Shown: positions 35,157-45,519 of the stretch, in pieces
Numbering within the stretch: the stretch's first letter is position 1
Layout of the letters: the number at the start of each line of letters is the position of its first letter
NCBI RefSeq assembly: GCF_005434915.1
Contig: NZ_SKCG01000001.1
Span: forward strand, 744,001-808,000
Source of the DNA: Aurantiacibacter suaedae
Lineage (GTDB): Bacteria > Pseudomonadota > Alphaproteobacteria > Sphingomonadales > Sphingomonadaceae
Length of the DNA stretch: 64,000 nt
Direction of reading: 5' to 3'
The notes under the pieces: generated by a model
The model's input: the letters and a program-made list of their open reading frames with translations, nothing else
Told to the model about the DNA's origin: nothing
Databases searched by the model: none
Position numbers and translations under genes: made by a program

Positions 35157-36500
35157 ATGAAAGACTTCGCCGCCAGTTCGGACGCCTTCGTTCAGGCGCA
35201 GCTCGATCGACTCGCCGCTCTAAGCCTGCCGCAGGGCCGCATCGGGCTCGACGTCGTGAAAGAACTGCTCGCGCGTCTGGGCAACCCGCAGCTTGATCTG
35301 CCGCCGGTGTTCCATGTCGCGGGCACCAACGGCAAAGGCTCGACCTGCGCCTATCTGCGTGCGATTCTGGAGGCGCAGGGGCTCACCGTCCACAACGCCA
35401 CCAAGCCGCATCTCGTGCGCTACAACGAGCGTATCCGCATCGCGGGCAGGCTGATCGAGGACCGGCTTCTGGGCGAACTGCTTGCCGAAGTGCTCGACAT
35501 CTCCGAAGACCTCGGCCCAAGCTTCTTCGAGGTGACGACTGTCGCGACCTTCCTCGCCTTCCACCGCATTCCGGCTGATGCCTGCGTGATCGAGGTCGGC
35601 CTCGGCGGCAGGCTCGATGCGACCAACGTGATGGAAAAGCCTGCGGTCTGCGCGGTGAACACACTGGGCGTCGACCACGAGGCGTTTTTGCTCAACGACG
35701 AGCCGGGCGCGCCGGACCCCAAGGCCAACCCGATGGTGCGGATCGCGTTCGAGAAGGCAGGCATTGCGCGCGAAGGCGTGCCACTGGTGACGCAGAGCTA
35801 TGCGCCCGATGTCGCCGCGCAGGTGAGCCTCAGCGCGGAAACTGCTGGCGCTCCCCACGCCATGCGCGGGCGCGACTGGTTTGCCGACATCTCCGATAGC
35901 GGCATCGCCTATCGCGACTATCTGGGCGAACTCGCCCTGCCCCTCCCCACCATGCCCGGCGCGCATCAGGCCGACAACGCCGCGCTCGCGGTGGCGATGA
36001 TTCGCCATCAGAGTGCCGTCACGGTGAGCGAGGAAGCCCTGGCCGAGGGCATTCGCAGCGCCTATTGGCCCGCGCGCTTGCAGAAGCTCGGTTCCGGCCC
36101 TGTCACCGACACGCATCCGCAGCGCCTGTTCCTGCTCGACGGCGGCCATAATCCCGATGCCGCCGAGGCGCTGGCGACATTCCTCTCGCACAAGGTCGAG
36201 CAGCCGGTCGATGCGGTGGTGGCGATGATGGCGGTGAAGGACGCGCGGCGCTTCATCCAGATCGTTGCGCCGCATCTGGCGAGCCTAACCGCCGTGCCGA
36301 TCCCCGGCAGCGACCATGCTCCGCTCGATACGCTCGCAGAGCTGGCGCGCGAGGCGGGTGTGGCGAAGGTGAGCACCGCAGAGAGCTTCATGGGCGCGCT
36401 GAATGCCCTGCCCGCCACGAAGGAGGGGACGGTGCTGATCTTCGGCTCGCTTTACCTCGCGGGCAAGGTGCTGGCCGAGAACGGCGACCTGCCGGATTAA
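35157..36500 (+). CDS. folC: Bifunctional folylpolyglutamate/dihydrofolate synthase
   Basis: Adds glutamate to folates and, in many bacteria, makes dihydrofolate from dihydropteroate. The 447-residue protein has the Mur-ligase-type P-loop HVAGTNGKGSTCAYL (about residues 55-69), FEVTTVATFLAFH, VIEVGLGGRLDATN, LGVDHEAFL and the C-terminal LLDGGHNPDAAEAL. The MKDFAASS start follows the GGGGAGGAC ribosome binding site at the end of the palindrome; the longer frame merely reads through that repeat. Confidence 0.95.
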   Translation: MKDFAASSDAFVQAQLDRLAALSLPQGRIGLDVVKELLARLGNPQLDLPPVFHVAGTNGKGSTCAYLRAILEAQGLTVHNATKPHLVRYNERIRIAGRLIEDRLLGELLAEVLDISEDLGPSFFEVTTVATFLAFHRIPADACVIEVGLGGRLDATNVMEKPAVCAVNTLGVDHEAFLLNDEPGAPDPKANPMVRIAFEKAGIAREGVPLVTQSYAPDVAAQVSLSAETAGAPHAMRGRDWFADISDSGIAYRDYLGELALPLPTMPGAHQADNAALAVAMIRHQSAVTVSEEALAEGIRSAYWPARLQKLGSGPVTDTHPQRLFLLDGGHNPDAAEALATFLSHKVEQPVDAVVAMMAVKDARRFIQIVAPHLASLTAVPIPGSDHAPLDTLAELAREAGVAKVSTAESFMGALNALPATKEGTVLIFGSLYLAGKVLAENGDLPD

Positions 36501-38203
36501 GAAGCCTCAATCCCGGCCGCCCGGGCCCCCTTGCGGTACACGCGAACCCACTCCAGCAAGCACAGGATCACCGCGACCAGCCCAATCAGGGTCGTCAGCA
36601 CGAACACGTCGAAAAAGCCCCGGTTCTCGATCATCTCGCCGAGCGCGCCGCGCCCGAGCGTGCCGATCAGCAGCGTGAGCGACGAAAGTAGCGCATATTG
36701 TACGGCGGAGTACTTTTTCGAAACAATCGAACTAAGCCAAGCAACATAGGCCGCACCCGCAATTCCGATCGCAAGGTTTTCCCACATGATCGTGAAGGTA
36801 AGGCGCGGAAGAGCGTCGGAGCCGAAAGGGGCCATGAATGAGATCAATGCGCTGAAGCCGATAGCGTCACTTGCCGCTTGCATATTGGCACCGCCCGCCG
36901 CCATGTCAGCGTAAAGCAAGTTCGTCAAAGCCGCGATCAGAGCACCGAGCGTCAATGTCGCCATACGACCAATTGCGGTTAACAGGTATCCGCCAAAAGC
37001 CAGTCCAGCGATGATCGCACCGACTCCGAAGAACTTGGAAGCAAAAGCAACCTCATCGTTCGTGTACTCCAATTCGCCTAGATAGAACGGATAGGCAAAG
37101 GTGCCCCAGATCGCGTCGCAAATGCGATAGGTCAGCACCAGCGACAGGATCAGCACTAACGACCAGCCCATGCGGCCGACAAACTCGACCAAAGGCATCA
37201 CCAACGCGCGATAAAGATGATCGAGAGCACTTGGCCGGGCGCTGACTGGAAAATCCTCCATAAGCACATTGCGCCCACGCCGCTTCTGGCCCGCGAGCCA
37301 CCCTGCGATCAAGGCCGGGATCACCACCGTGGCAACAATGATCCAAGGCCCGTAGTAAAGCGTAAAGTCGGTTGGATTTGGGCGCTCTTCGGGCGGGTAG
37401 GCAAGGGACATCACCATGAATGTGAGCACCGTGCCGATAGCTCCAGCCCACAACAACCCAACCACTGCCAACGCCTTTTTGCGCACTGAGGGGACGATCT
37501 CGCCCCGCTGGCGCAAACTGATGAGCAACTCATCGGTCATTGTGCCATCGGTGTTTTCGCCCGCCTTGCTGTCTGGAGCGAACAAGCCTGCGATTCCGAT
37601 GGCGAGAAGGATAGCGCCCATCATTAAATAGGTCTGCGGCCAACCGATCCGCGCAGCGATAATGAGGCCGAGCGCCCCGCCCACCAGCGCGGCCAACCGG
37701 TAGCCCATCTGGTAAACAGTGGAGAGAATGTCGATGGTGGCTTCCTCGTCGGCCACATCGATGCGCCAGGCGTTGATCGCAATATCCTGCGTAGCGCTGG
37801 CGAGTGCTCCGATCCCGGCGAGCAGACTGAACCAGCCAATTGCCTCGTTCGTCGGGCTAGAAAGGCTTAGCGCGATCAGGATCACGCCAAGCAATATCTG
37901 CGAAGGCACGATCCACTGCTTGCGCCGGCCCAGCCGCGCGAATCCAGGAATTGATACCTTGTCGATCAGCGGCGACCAGAGAAACTGGAACGCGTAGGCA
38001 AGGCCGATGAGCGAAAAAACGCCCATCGTCTCAAGCTCGACCTCAGCTTCGCTTAACCAGGCGTAAAGTGTCCCAAGGAACAGGGCGAAAGGCAGCCCGC
38101 TCGCAAAGCCGAACAGCGCCATGTAGCCGCTTTTGGGATTGCGCAATGATCGCAGAAGCGTTCCCCAACCGGGTTTACGCTTGGCTGCTTCGGCCTCGTC
38201 CAT
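36497..38203 (-). CDS. AmpG-family MFS transporter (probable muropeptide permease)
   Basis: A 568-residue MFS protein with 12-14 hydrophobic helices. The N-terminal half has the AmpG-like FGFASGLPFALFLGTLYAWLS, LWSPLIDKVSIPGFARLGRRKQWI (motif A loop) and LASATQDIAINAWRIDV. AmpG imports anhydro-muropeptides from the periplasm for wall recycling. The C-terminal half is longer than E. coli AmpG, with an extra loop. The substrate is assigned by family only. The end overlaps the convergent folC stop by four bases. Confidence 0.85.
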   Translation of the reverse strand: MDEAEAAKRKPGWGTLLRSLRNPKSGYMALFGFASGLPFALFLGTLYAWLSEAEVELETMGVFSLIGLAYAFQFLWSPLIDKVSIPGFARLGRRKQWIVPSQILLGVILIALSLSSPTNEAIGWFSLLAGIGALASATQDIAINAWRIDVADEEATIDILSTVYQMGYRLAALVGGALGLIIAARIGWPQTYLMMGAILLAIGIAGLFAPDSKAGENTDGTMTDELLISLRQRGEIVPSVRKKALAVVGLLWAGAIGTVLTFMVMSLAYPPEERPNPTDFTLYYGPWIIVATVVIPALIAGWLAGQKRRGRNVLMEDFPVSARPSALDHLYRALVMPLVEFVGRMGWSLVLILSLVLTYRICDAIWGTFAYPFYLGELEYTNDEVAFASKFFGVGAIIAGLAFGGYLLTAIGRMATLTLGALIAALTNLLYADMAAGGANMQAASDAIGFSALISFMAPFGSDALPRLTFTIMWENLAIGIAGAAYVAWLSSIVSKKYSAVQYALLSSLTLLIGTLGRGALGEMIENRGFFDVFVLTTLIGLVAVILCLLEWVRVYRKGARAAGIEAS

Positions 38204-38362
38204 CTCGGTTCGTCTCCTTCGTGCTGCACCTTAGGCCAGCGCACCATGTACGGCGCCTGATCGCACGGTTCAGGCGCGCTCGGCAATTGGCGAATGCGCG
38301 TGGGATGGGGATTGCGCCGCCTGCCCTTCCCCTGTTGCCCGCACGCGGCTAAGGCGCGCACG

Positions 38363-39139
38363 ATGAGCGACAACGAAAAATCGGGCGACCGCCCCGCAGG
38401 CGAACGCATCGCCAAGCTTCTCGCGCGCGCGGGCGTCGCCAGCCGGCGCGAGGCCGAGCGGATGATCGAGGCAGGCCGCGTGAAGCGCAACGGCGACCTC
38501 GTCACCACGCCCGCCACCATCATCGAGAACCTGCGCGGGGTGACTGTCGACGACCAACCCGTCGCCAAGCCCGAGCGTACGCGGCTGTTCGCGTTTCACA
38601 AGCCCCAGGGCCTGATCACAGCCGAGCGTGACCCCGCCGGCAGGCCCACGATCTACAATGCGCTGCGCAATGCCCTGCCCAAGGGTGCGCCGCGGCTGAT
38701 GCCGGTGGGCCGGCTCGACTTCAACACCGAAGGCCTGCTGCTGCTCACCAACGACGGTGAGTTCAAGCGCCAGCTCGAACTGCCTGCGACCGGCGTGCCG
38801 CGCACTTATCGCGCACGCGCTTTTGGCGAGGTGTCGCAGGAGCAGCTTGAGGCGCTCAGCGAAGGCGTCGAGATCGACGGGATGCGGTTCGGCTCGATCG
38901 AGGCCGATCTTGAGCGGCGCACGGGGCGCAATCAGTGGATCATCCTCACGCTTACCGAGGGCAAGAACCGCGAAGTGCGCCGGGTGCTCGAATATCTGGG
39001 GCTGGAAGTGAGCCGCCTGATCCGCACCGCCTATGGCCCGTTCCACATTGGCGACCTGCCGCGCGGGGCAGCGCAGGAAGTGCCGCGCGAGCATGTCGAA
39101 CGGTTCCGCTCGTCGCTCAAGCAGCAGGGCCGCGCATGA
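38363..39139 (+). CDS. RluB/RsuA-family rRNA pseudouridine synthase
   Basis: Isomerises a uridine in rRNA (RluB modifies U2605 of 23S rRNA in E. coli). The 258-residue protein has an N-terminal S4 domain (IAKLLARAGVASRREAERMI), then the catalytic motif MPVGRLDFNTEGLLLLTNDG with the active-site Asp, and LTEGKNREVRRVLEYLGL. The target site here is assumed. The stop overlaps the rsmD start (ATGA). Confidence 0.92.
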   Translation: MSDNEKSGDRPAGERIAKLLARAGVASRREAERMIEAGRVKRNGDLVTTPATIIENLRGVTVDDQPVAKPERTRLFAFHKPQGLITAERDPAGRPTIYNALRNALPKGAPRLMPVGRLDFNTEGLLLLTNDGEFKRQLELPATGVPRTYRARAFGEVSQEQLEALSEGVEIDGMRFGSIEADLERRTGRNQWIILTLTEGKNREVRRVLEYLGLEVSRLIRTAYGPFHIGDLPRGAAQEVPREHVERFRSSLKQQGRA

Positions 39140-39702
39140 GGATTATCGCCGGAGAATGGCGCCGCCGCCCGCTGGTTACGCCCAAGGGTGAGGCCACAAG
39201 GCCGACCTCCGACCGCACCCGCGAAACGCTGTTCGCGATGCTCGCCAGCCGTCTGGGCACCTTCGAGGGCCTGCGCGTGGCCGACCTGTTCGCAGGATCG
39301 GGCGCGTTGGGGCTGGAGGCGCTGAGCCGGGGGGCGGCCCATTGCCAGTTTGTCGAGGAAGACGCGCAGGCGATCCGCGCGCTGCGCCAGAACATCGCCG
39401 CCCTGCGCGCAGCACCGCAATGCGACGTGCGGGCGGCAAGCGTGTTCTCGCTCGGCCCGGTGAAGGAGCCGCTTGACCTGATCCTGCTCGACCCGCCCTA
39501 TCACAGCGGTGCAGGCGCGGTGGCGCTGGACCGGCTGCGGCGGCTCGGCTGGATTGGCCCAGCCACATGGGTCGCGCTCGAAGTGGCGGCCAAGGAAGAG
39601 GTCAAGCTCAAGGCGCTCGAAGTGGAAAGCGAACGCAAGGTGGGCGCGGCTCGGCTGGTCCTGGTGCGCCAGCCGGTTGCACAAGAGGGCGACGTTCCCT
39701 AA
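39136..39702 (+). CDS. rsmD: 16S rRNA (guanine966-N2)-methyltransferase RsmD
   Basis: Methylates G966 in the 30S P-site region. The 188-residue protein begins MRIIAGEWRRRPLVTPKG, then RPTSDRTRETLFAML, SAM motif I DLFAGSGALGLEALSRG and the catalytic LLDPPY. The length is normal. It is translationally coupled with the pseudouridine synthase gene upstream. Confidence 0.94.
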   Translation: MRIIAGEWRRRPLVTPKGEATRPTSDRTRETLFAMLASRLGTFEGLRVADLFAGSGALGLEALSRGAAHCQFVEEDAQAIRALRQNIAALRAAPQCDVRAASVFSLGPVKEPLDLILLDPPYHSGAGAVALDRLRRLGWIGPATWVALEVAAKEEVKLKALEVESERKVGAARLVLVRQPVAQEGDVP

Positions 39703-39716
39703 ACGTTCGCCTGACC

Positions 39717-42005
39717 ATGACCTTGCCCGCCCCCACCGAAACGCCCGAATGGCTCGCCCGCCTCAACGAACCGCAGCGCGAGGCCGTGCTGACGACCGAG
39801 GGGCCGGTGCTGATGCTGGCGGGTGCGGGCACCGGCAAGACCGCCGCGCTCACCCACCGCCTCGCGCATTTGATCCGCGAGCGGCTGGCCTGGCCGAGCG
39901 AAATCCTCTGCGTTACCTTCACCAACAAGGCCGCGCGCGAGATGCGCCATCGGGTCGGCGATCTGATCGGCGATGCGGTCGAAGGGATGCCGTGGCTTGG
40001 CACCTTCCACTCGATCTGCGCCAAGATGCTGCGCCGCCATGCCGAGCTGGTCGGGCTGCAAAGCAACTATACGATCATCGACACCGACGATCAGCTGCGC
40101 CTGCTAAAGACCATGATCCGCGAGGCCAATCTTGACGAAAAGCGCTGGCCGCCGCGTCAGCTTGCCGGGCTGATCGACAGCTGGAAAAACCGCGGCCTGC
40201 TGCCGGGCGATCTCACCGCCGTCGACAACGAGGCCTATGCCAATGGCAAGGGCCAGCAGATGTATGCCGCCTATCAGGAGCGGCTGAAGGCACTCAACGC
40301 CTGCGATTTCGGCGACCTGCTGCTGCACATGCTCACCATCCTGAAGACCGACCGCGAGGTGCTCCAACAATACCAGCGCCGATTCAAATATGTGATGGTG
40401 GACGAGTATCAGGACACCAACGCGGTACAGTACCTGTGGCTGCGGCTACTGGCGCAGGAGCGCAAGAACATCTGCGTGGTGGGCGACGACGACCAGTCGA
40501 TCTACTCCTGGCGCGGGGCGGAAGTCGCCAACATCTTGCGGTTCGAAAAAGACTTTCCCGGTGCCAAAGTGGTTCGTCTGGAGCAGAACTATCGCTCCAC
40601 CCCGCAGATTCTCGCCGCCGCCTCTGGGCTGATCGCGGGCAACTCGCAAAGGCTTGGGAAGACCTTGTGGACCGAGCTTCCCTCAGGTCAGAAGCTGCGC
40701 GTGGTCGGCGTGTGGGATGCGCCAGAGGAAGCGCGCCGGGTGGGCGAGGAGATCGAACGGCTCGAACGCGAAGGCGCACCGCTTGAACAGGTCGCGATTC
40801 TGGTGCGTGCGCAGTACCAGACCCGCGAGTTCGAAGACCGCTTCATTCAGATCGGCCTGAACTACCGCATCATCGGCGGCTTCCGCTTCTATGAGCGCGC
40901 CGAAATTCGCGACTCACTCGCCTATCTGCGCGTCATCGCCCAGCCCGCCGATGACCTCGCCTTTGAGCGCATCTACAACCAGCCCAAGCGCGGCCTCGGC
41001 GCGAAGGCGCTCGAAAACATGTACCGCCATGCCCGCGCGCAGGGCCTGCCGCTGGCCGCCGCTGCATTGGAGCTGGCCGACAGCGACGAGCTGCCCGCCC
41101 GCGCCCGCAACACCATCGGCGCGCTGATGAGCGACTTCCTGCGCTGGCGCGAAGCGAGCGACAGCCTCAGCCCCGCCGAACTGATGCGGCTCGTGCTCGA
41201 GGAATCGGGCTATGACGCGATGCTCAAGGCCGACCGCTCCGCCGAAAGCGCAGGCCGCGCCGACAACCTCGTAGAACTGGCGCGCGCGATGGAGGACTAC
41301 GAAACGCTCGGCGACTTCCTCGAACACGTCAGCCTGGTGATGGACAACGAAGCTGCCTCCGACGAGGAAAAGGTCACGATCATGACCATGCACGCGGCCA
41401 AGGGGCTGGAATTCGACAACGTGTTCCTGCCCGGTTGGGAGGAAGGCGTGTTCCCTTCGCAGCGCTCGCTTGACGAGGGCGGCCTTGCCAGTCTCGAAGA
41501 GGAGCGCCGCCTCGCCTATGTCGCAATCACCCGCGCGCGCCGGCGCTGCACGATCCTCCACGCCGCGAACCGCCGCATCTATGGCCAGTGGACCAGCTCG
41601 ATCCCCAGCCGCTTCATCGAGGAACTGCCCGAGGATCATGTCGAGGCCGAAACCACGCTGAGTGGCGGCAAAAGCCTGTGGCAGGCCAACTGGAGCGAGC
41701 AGGAAGACCCTTTCGCCCATGTCGCGCGGGACCGGCCCGAGCGTAGCGGTTCGCGCGGCCCCGGCTGGCAGCGTGCGCTCGCCACCGGCTATGAGACAAA
41801 GCCGGCGCGCGTAAAGGAAAGCACCCGCTCAGCCGCCAGCTTTGCCGCCAAGCCCCGCACCGATATTGCGATTGGCGCGCGCGTATTTCACGAAAAGTTC
41901 GGCTATGGTGAAGTGATGGCCCAGGAAGGGAACAAGCTTGAAATCGCTTTCGAAAAGAGCGGCACCAAGAAGGTGATCGACAGCTTCGTTACCGCTGCGA
42001 ACTAG
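39717..42005 (+). CDS. UvrD/PcrA-type ATP-dependent DNA helicase
   Basis: Superfamily 1 3'-5' helicase for repair and replication-fork clearance. In the 762-residue protein, motif I is LAGAGTGKTAALTHRL, motif Ia is CVTFTNKAAREMRHRV, motif II is VDEYQDTNAVQ, motif III is GDDDQSIYSWRGA, motif V is MHAAKGLEFDNVFLPG and motif VI is YVAITRARRRC. A C-terminal RNA-polymerase-binding-like Tudor segment (ARVFHEKFGYGEVM) is present as in PcrA/UvrD. The MTLPAPTETPEW start is used; the longer frame covers rsmD. The open question is only PcrA versus UvrD naming. Confidence 0.93.
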   Translation: MTLPAPTETPEWLARLNEPQREAVLTTEGPVLMLAGAGTGKTAALTHRLAHLIRERLAWPSEILCVTFTNKAAREMRHRVGDLIGDAVEGMPWLGTFHSICAKMLRRHAELVGLQSNYTIIDTDDQLRLLKTMIREANLDEKRWPPRQLAGLIDSWKNRGLLPGDLTAVDNEAYANGKGQQMYAAYQERLKALNACDFGDLLLHMLTILKTDREVLQQYQRRFKYVMVDEYQDTNAVQYLWLRLLAQERKNICVVGDDDQSIYSWRGAEVANILRFEKDFPGAKVVRLEQNYRSTPQILAAASGLIAGNSQRLGKTLWTELPSGQKLRVVGVWDAPEEARRVGEEIERLEREGAPLEQVAILVRAQYQTREFEDRFIQIGLNYRIIGGFRFYERAEIRDSLAYLRVIAQPADDLAFERIYNQPKRGLGAKALENMYRHARAQGLPLAAAALELADSDELPARARNTIGALMSDFLRWREASDSLSPAELMRLVLEESGYDAMLKADRSAESAGRADNLVELARAMEDYETLGDFLEHVSLVMDNEAASDEEKVTIMTMHAAKGLEFDNVFLPGWEEGVFPSQRSLDEGGLASLEEERRLAYVAITRARRRCTILHAANRRIYGQWTSSIPSRFIEELPEDHVEAETTLSGGKSLWQANWSEQEDPFAHVARDRPERSGSRGPGWQRALATGYETKPARVKESTRSAASFAAKPRTDIAIGARVFHEKFGYGEVMAQEGNKLEIAFEKSGTKKVIDSFVTAAN

Positions 42006-42102
42006 GCGAGACCTTTTCTCCGGGCACAAATTAGCGCATAACCGATTATAAATCTGGAGCCGTACAGCGGCCAAGCAACACGAGGCCGTGGGGGTACGGA
42101 CC

Positions 42103-42876
42103 ATGAGGACTTTTCTCGATAATCAGGTGCCAGCGCCTGCCGGTGGGGCAGCGCCCGACATCAGCAGGTTCCTGGCCACCATTCGCCAGCGCTTCACGCT
42201 GAGCGAGCACGAAGGCGATCTCATCGCCAGCCAGTTTCAGGAAGTGGTGGAGCTGAACGCGGGTGACTATATCGCGCGCGAGGGCCAGAAGATTGGCTTC
42301 TGCTCCCTTATTCTCGATGGCTTCGCCGCCCGGTTCAAGGAAACGGCTGCGGGCGAACGCCAGATCATGGAAGTTCAGATCCCCGGCGATTTCGTCGACC
42401 TGCACAGCTATCCGCTCGAAGTGCTCGATCACTCGATTGCCGCGCTCACGCCGTGCAAAGTGGCCCGCCTGCCGCACCGCGCGCTGACGCAGCTGATCGA
42501 GGATCACCCGCGCTTTGCCCGCATCCTGTGGTTTGCCACCATGGTCGATGCCTCGATGCATCGTGAGTGGCTACTCAACATCGGCACCCGCAACGGCATG
42601 GCCCGGATCGCGCACTTGATGTGCGAGATATACAGCCGCTCGCAGCTGGTGGGACTGACGGAGGGCGGCAAGTTCCGCTTCCCGCTAAGCCAGACGCAGA
42701 TCGGCGAGTGTCTGGGGTATACCCAGATGCACGTGAACCGGATGCTCAAGAAGCTGCGCCAGGTCGGCGTTATTGCCGGCACGGGCCAGGTTGTGGAAAT
42801 TCTTGATTGGGAAGGCCTGCAACGGCTGGCCGAATTCGATCCGGCCTACCTTTATCTGTCCGGCCGTGAGGGGTGA
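42103..42876 (+). CDS. Crp/Fnr-family transcriptional regulator
   Basis: A 257-residue regulator with an N-terminal cyclic-nucleotide-type beta-barrel (about residues 20-140) and a C-terminal winged helix (LSQTQIGECLGYTQMHVNRMLKKL as the recognition region). The N-terminal cysteine cluster of FNR is absent, and the cAMP-binding signature is not complete, so it belongs to one of the less characterised alphaproteobacterial subgroups. A GTG 15 bases upstream is an alternative start. It is preceded by about 100 bases of promoter DNA. Confidence 0.88.
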   Translation: MRTFLDNQVPAPAGGAAPDISRFLATIRQRFTLSEHEGDLIASQFQEVVELNAGDYIAREGQKIGFCSLILDGFAARFKETAAGERQIMEVQIPGDFVDLHSYPLEVLDHSIAALTPCKVARLPHRALTQLIEDHPRFARILWFATMVDASMHREWLLNIGTRNGMARIAHLMCEIYSRSQLVGLTEGGKFRFPLSQTQIGECLGYTQMHVNRMLKKLRQVGVIAGTGQVVEILDWEGLQRLAEFDPAYLYLSGREG

Positions 42877-42894
42877 ACGCGGATTGCCGGCAGA

Positions 42895-43116
42895 TCAGAG
42901 GTGGCCGAAGGGCTCGAGCCACCACGAATGGTCAGCCGCGACATGAACGCGCCAATTGCGACCGTTATCGGCCGACAGGCAGAATTCTCCGGGGCCGAAG
43001 GTGCGAATGGCCAGGCCGATGGCACCTGCCGGATCGCTACCATCGAACTCAAGAGAACTGGCCTGCCCGCTTTCACGATCATTGCCATTAGCCTTGGAGA
43101 TCAGGACTTGGCCCAT
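42895..43116 (-). CDS. Small protein of unknown function
   Basis: A 73-residue frame on the minus strand starting MGQVLISKANGNDRESGQ with a GAGGT ribosome binding site 5 bases upstream. It ends HVAADHSWWLEPFGHL, aromatic-rich, with no membrane segment or signal peptide. It converges on the Crp/Fnr gene, 18 bases apart. I do not recognise the family. A plus-strand frame over the same bases has no ribosome binding site and was rejected. Confidence 0.6.
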   Translation of the reverse strand: MGQVLISKANGNDRESGQASSLEFDGSDPAGAIGLAIRTFGPGEFCLSADNGRNWRVHVAADHSWWLEPFGHL

Positions 43117-43281
43117 AAAGACCTCGCTTGAACAGGTGTGTGCGGGCTGCTCACCCCGCGTGCCAGATGTCGGGCAAGACCGTCCACTCACCCGCGTTCC
43201 CGGAACGTCTGGAAAACTTATATCTAAAAACTAGCGGGGCTACCGACAAACTAAGTTTACCGGCAGCAACGCTAGCGTCGC

Positions 43282-44658
<1,377 letters not shown>

Positions 44659-44814
44659 AGGCTGTATATCTGTCCGGATCGAGATGGAGGCACTGCGCGG
44701 TGCCGAAAAGGCTATCGTGACACAGGAGAGAACCCATCCACGAACACAAGCGCGCCCTTTGCCTGCGCGGACGCAAAAGTCAAGGTTTTGCTGATTGTGT
44801 GCCCGAAACCGCAG

Positions 44815-45381
44815 CTAGTCGCGCACTGCGACCAGACGGCTGAGGTTGGAGATGCGGCAGGTATCCCCAGCGCGCGACTGGAGCTCGTCACGGTTCACGC
44901 ACAGCCGCCCGTCTTCGCTCCGCTCCACATAAAAGCCCGCGTAGAAGGCCTGAGCGCTGCACGAACGGTCGAGCGCGGCAGACAGCAAATGGCGGTCCTG
45001 CGTAATCAGCAGCAGCCGGTTATCTCCCATCGGCTGAACGCTCATCAACTGGTCCAGCGGCAGACAGTCGGCATGGTCGGCCTCCTGAAAGCGCGTCCTC
45101 ATGGAGCGCCGCGGCAGCTCGGCCATCAGACGAGCGCTGGTGGCGCGGCTGGGGGAAATGCGGATTACCACCCGCCGTTCGATTCGTACTTGCTGCGCCT
45201 TCTCCGGCTCAGCCGCGCGTTCAAGCACGCGCAGGCGATCATCGACCACATTTTCGAAGCCGCCGGGCAAAGAGCCCACCACCGGCCCACCGCGCTGCTC
45301 TTCCGCATGGGCCGCACGGTCTGCCACCGCCAGGGCGGAGAGCAGCGCGAGGCCGGCAAGGAGAGGAGCAGCAGGTTTCAT
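44815..45381 (-). CDS. Exported protein of unknown function
   Basis: A 188-residue protein with a signal peptide (MKPAAPLLAGLALLSALAVADRAAHA). Four cysteines in the mature part (HADCL, DRSCS, RLCVN, GDTCR) could form two disulfides in the periplasm. Segments such as NRLLLITQDRHLL and GFYVERSEDGRLCV are notable, but I cannot name the family. The signal peptide fixes the start at 45381; the open frame extends 19 codons upstream. It is divergent from the FAD-oxidase gene. Confidence 0.75.
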   Translation of the reverse strand: MKPAAPLLAGLALLSALAVADRAAHAEEQRGGPVVGSLPGGFENVVDDRLRVLERAAEPEKAQQVRIERRVVIRISPSRATSARLMAELPRRSMRTRFQEADHADCLPLDQLMSVQPMGDNRLLLITQDRHLLSAALDRSCSAQAFYAGFYVERSEDGRLCVNRDELQSRAGDTCRISNLSRLVAVRD

Positions 45382-45519
45382 TCGTGGCAAAGGCAGTTCG
45401 CAACCATCAGCAAGCAATTGGCATGACGGCCTTCTCATCTAGACCACCCGCTTGAATAGTGGCTTAACCTCTGACTCAAGCCTTTGCAAAGTGGGCGCGG
45501 CGCTGGCATCAGCGCAGCT

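Noticed and set aside
42901-43131. 76-residue plus-strand frame
   Set aside because: No ribosome binding site; the minus-strand frame over the same bases has one and a more plausible product.
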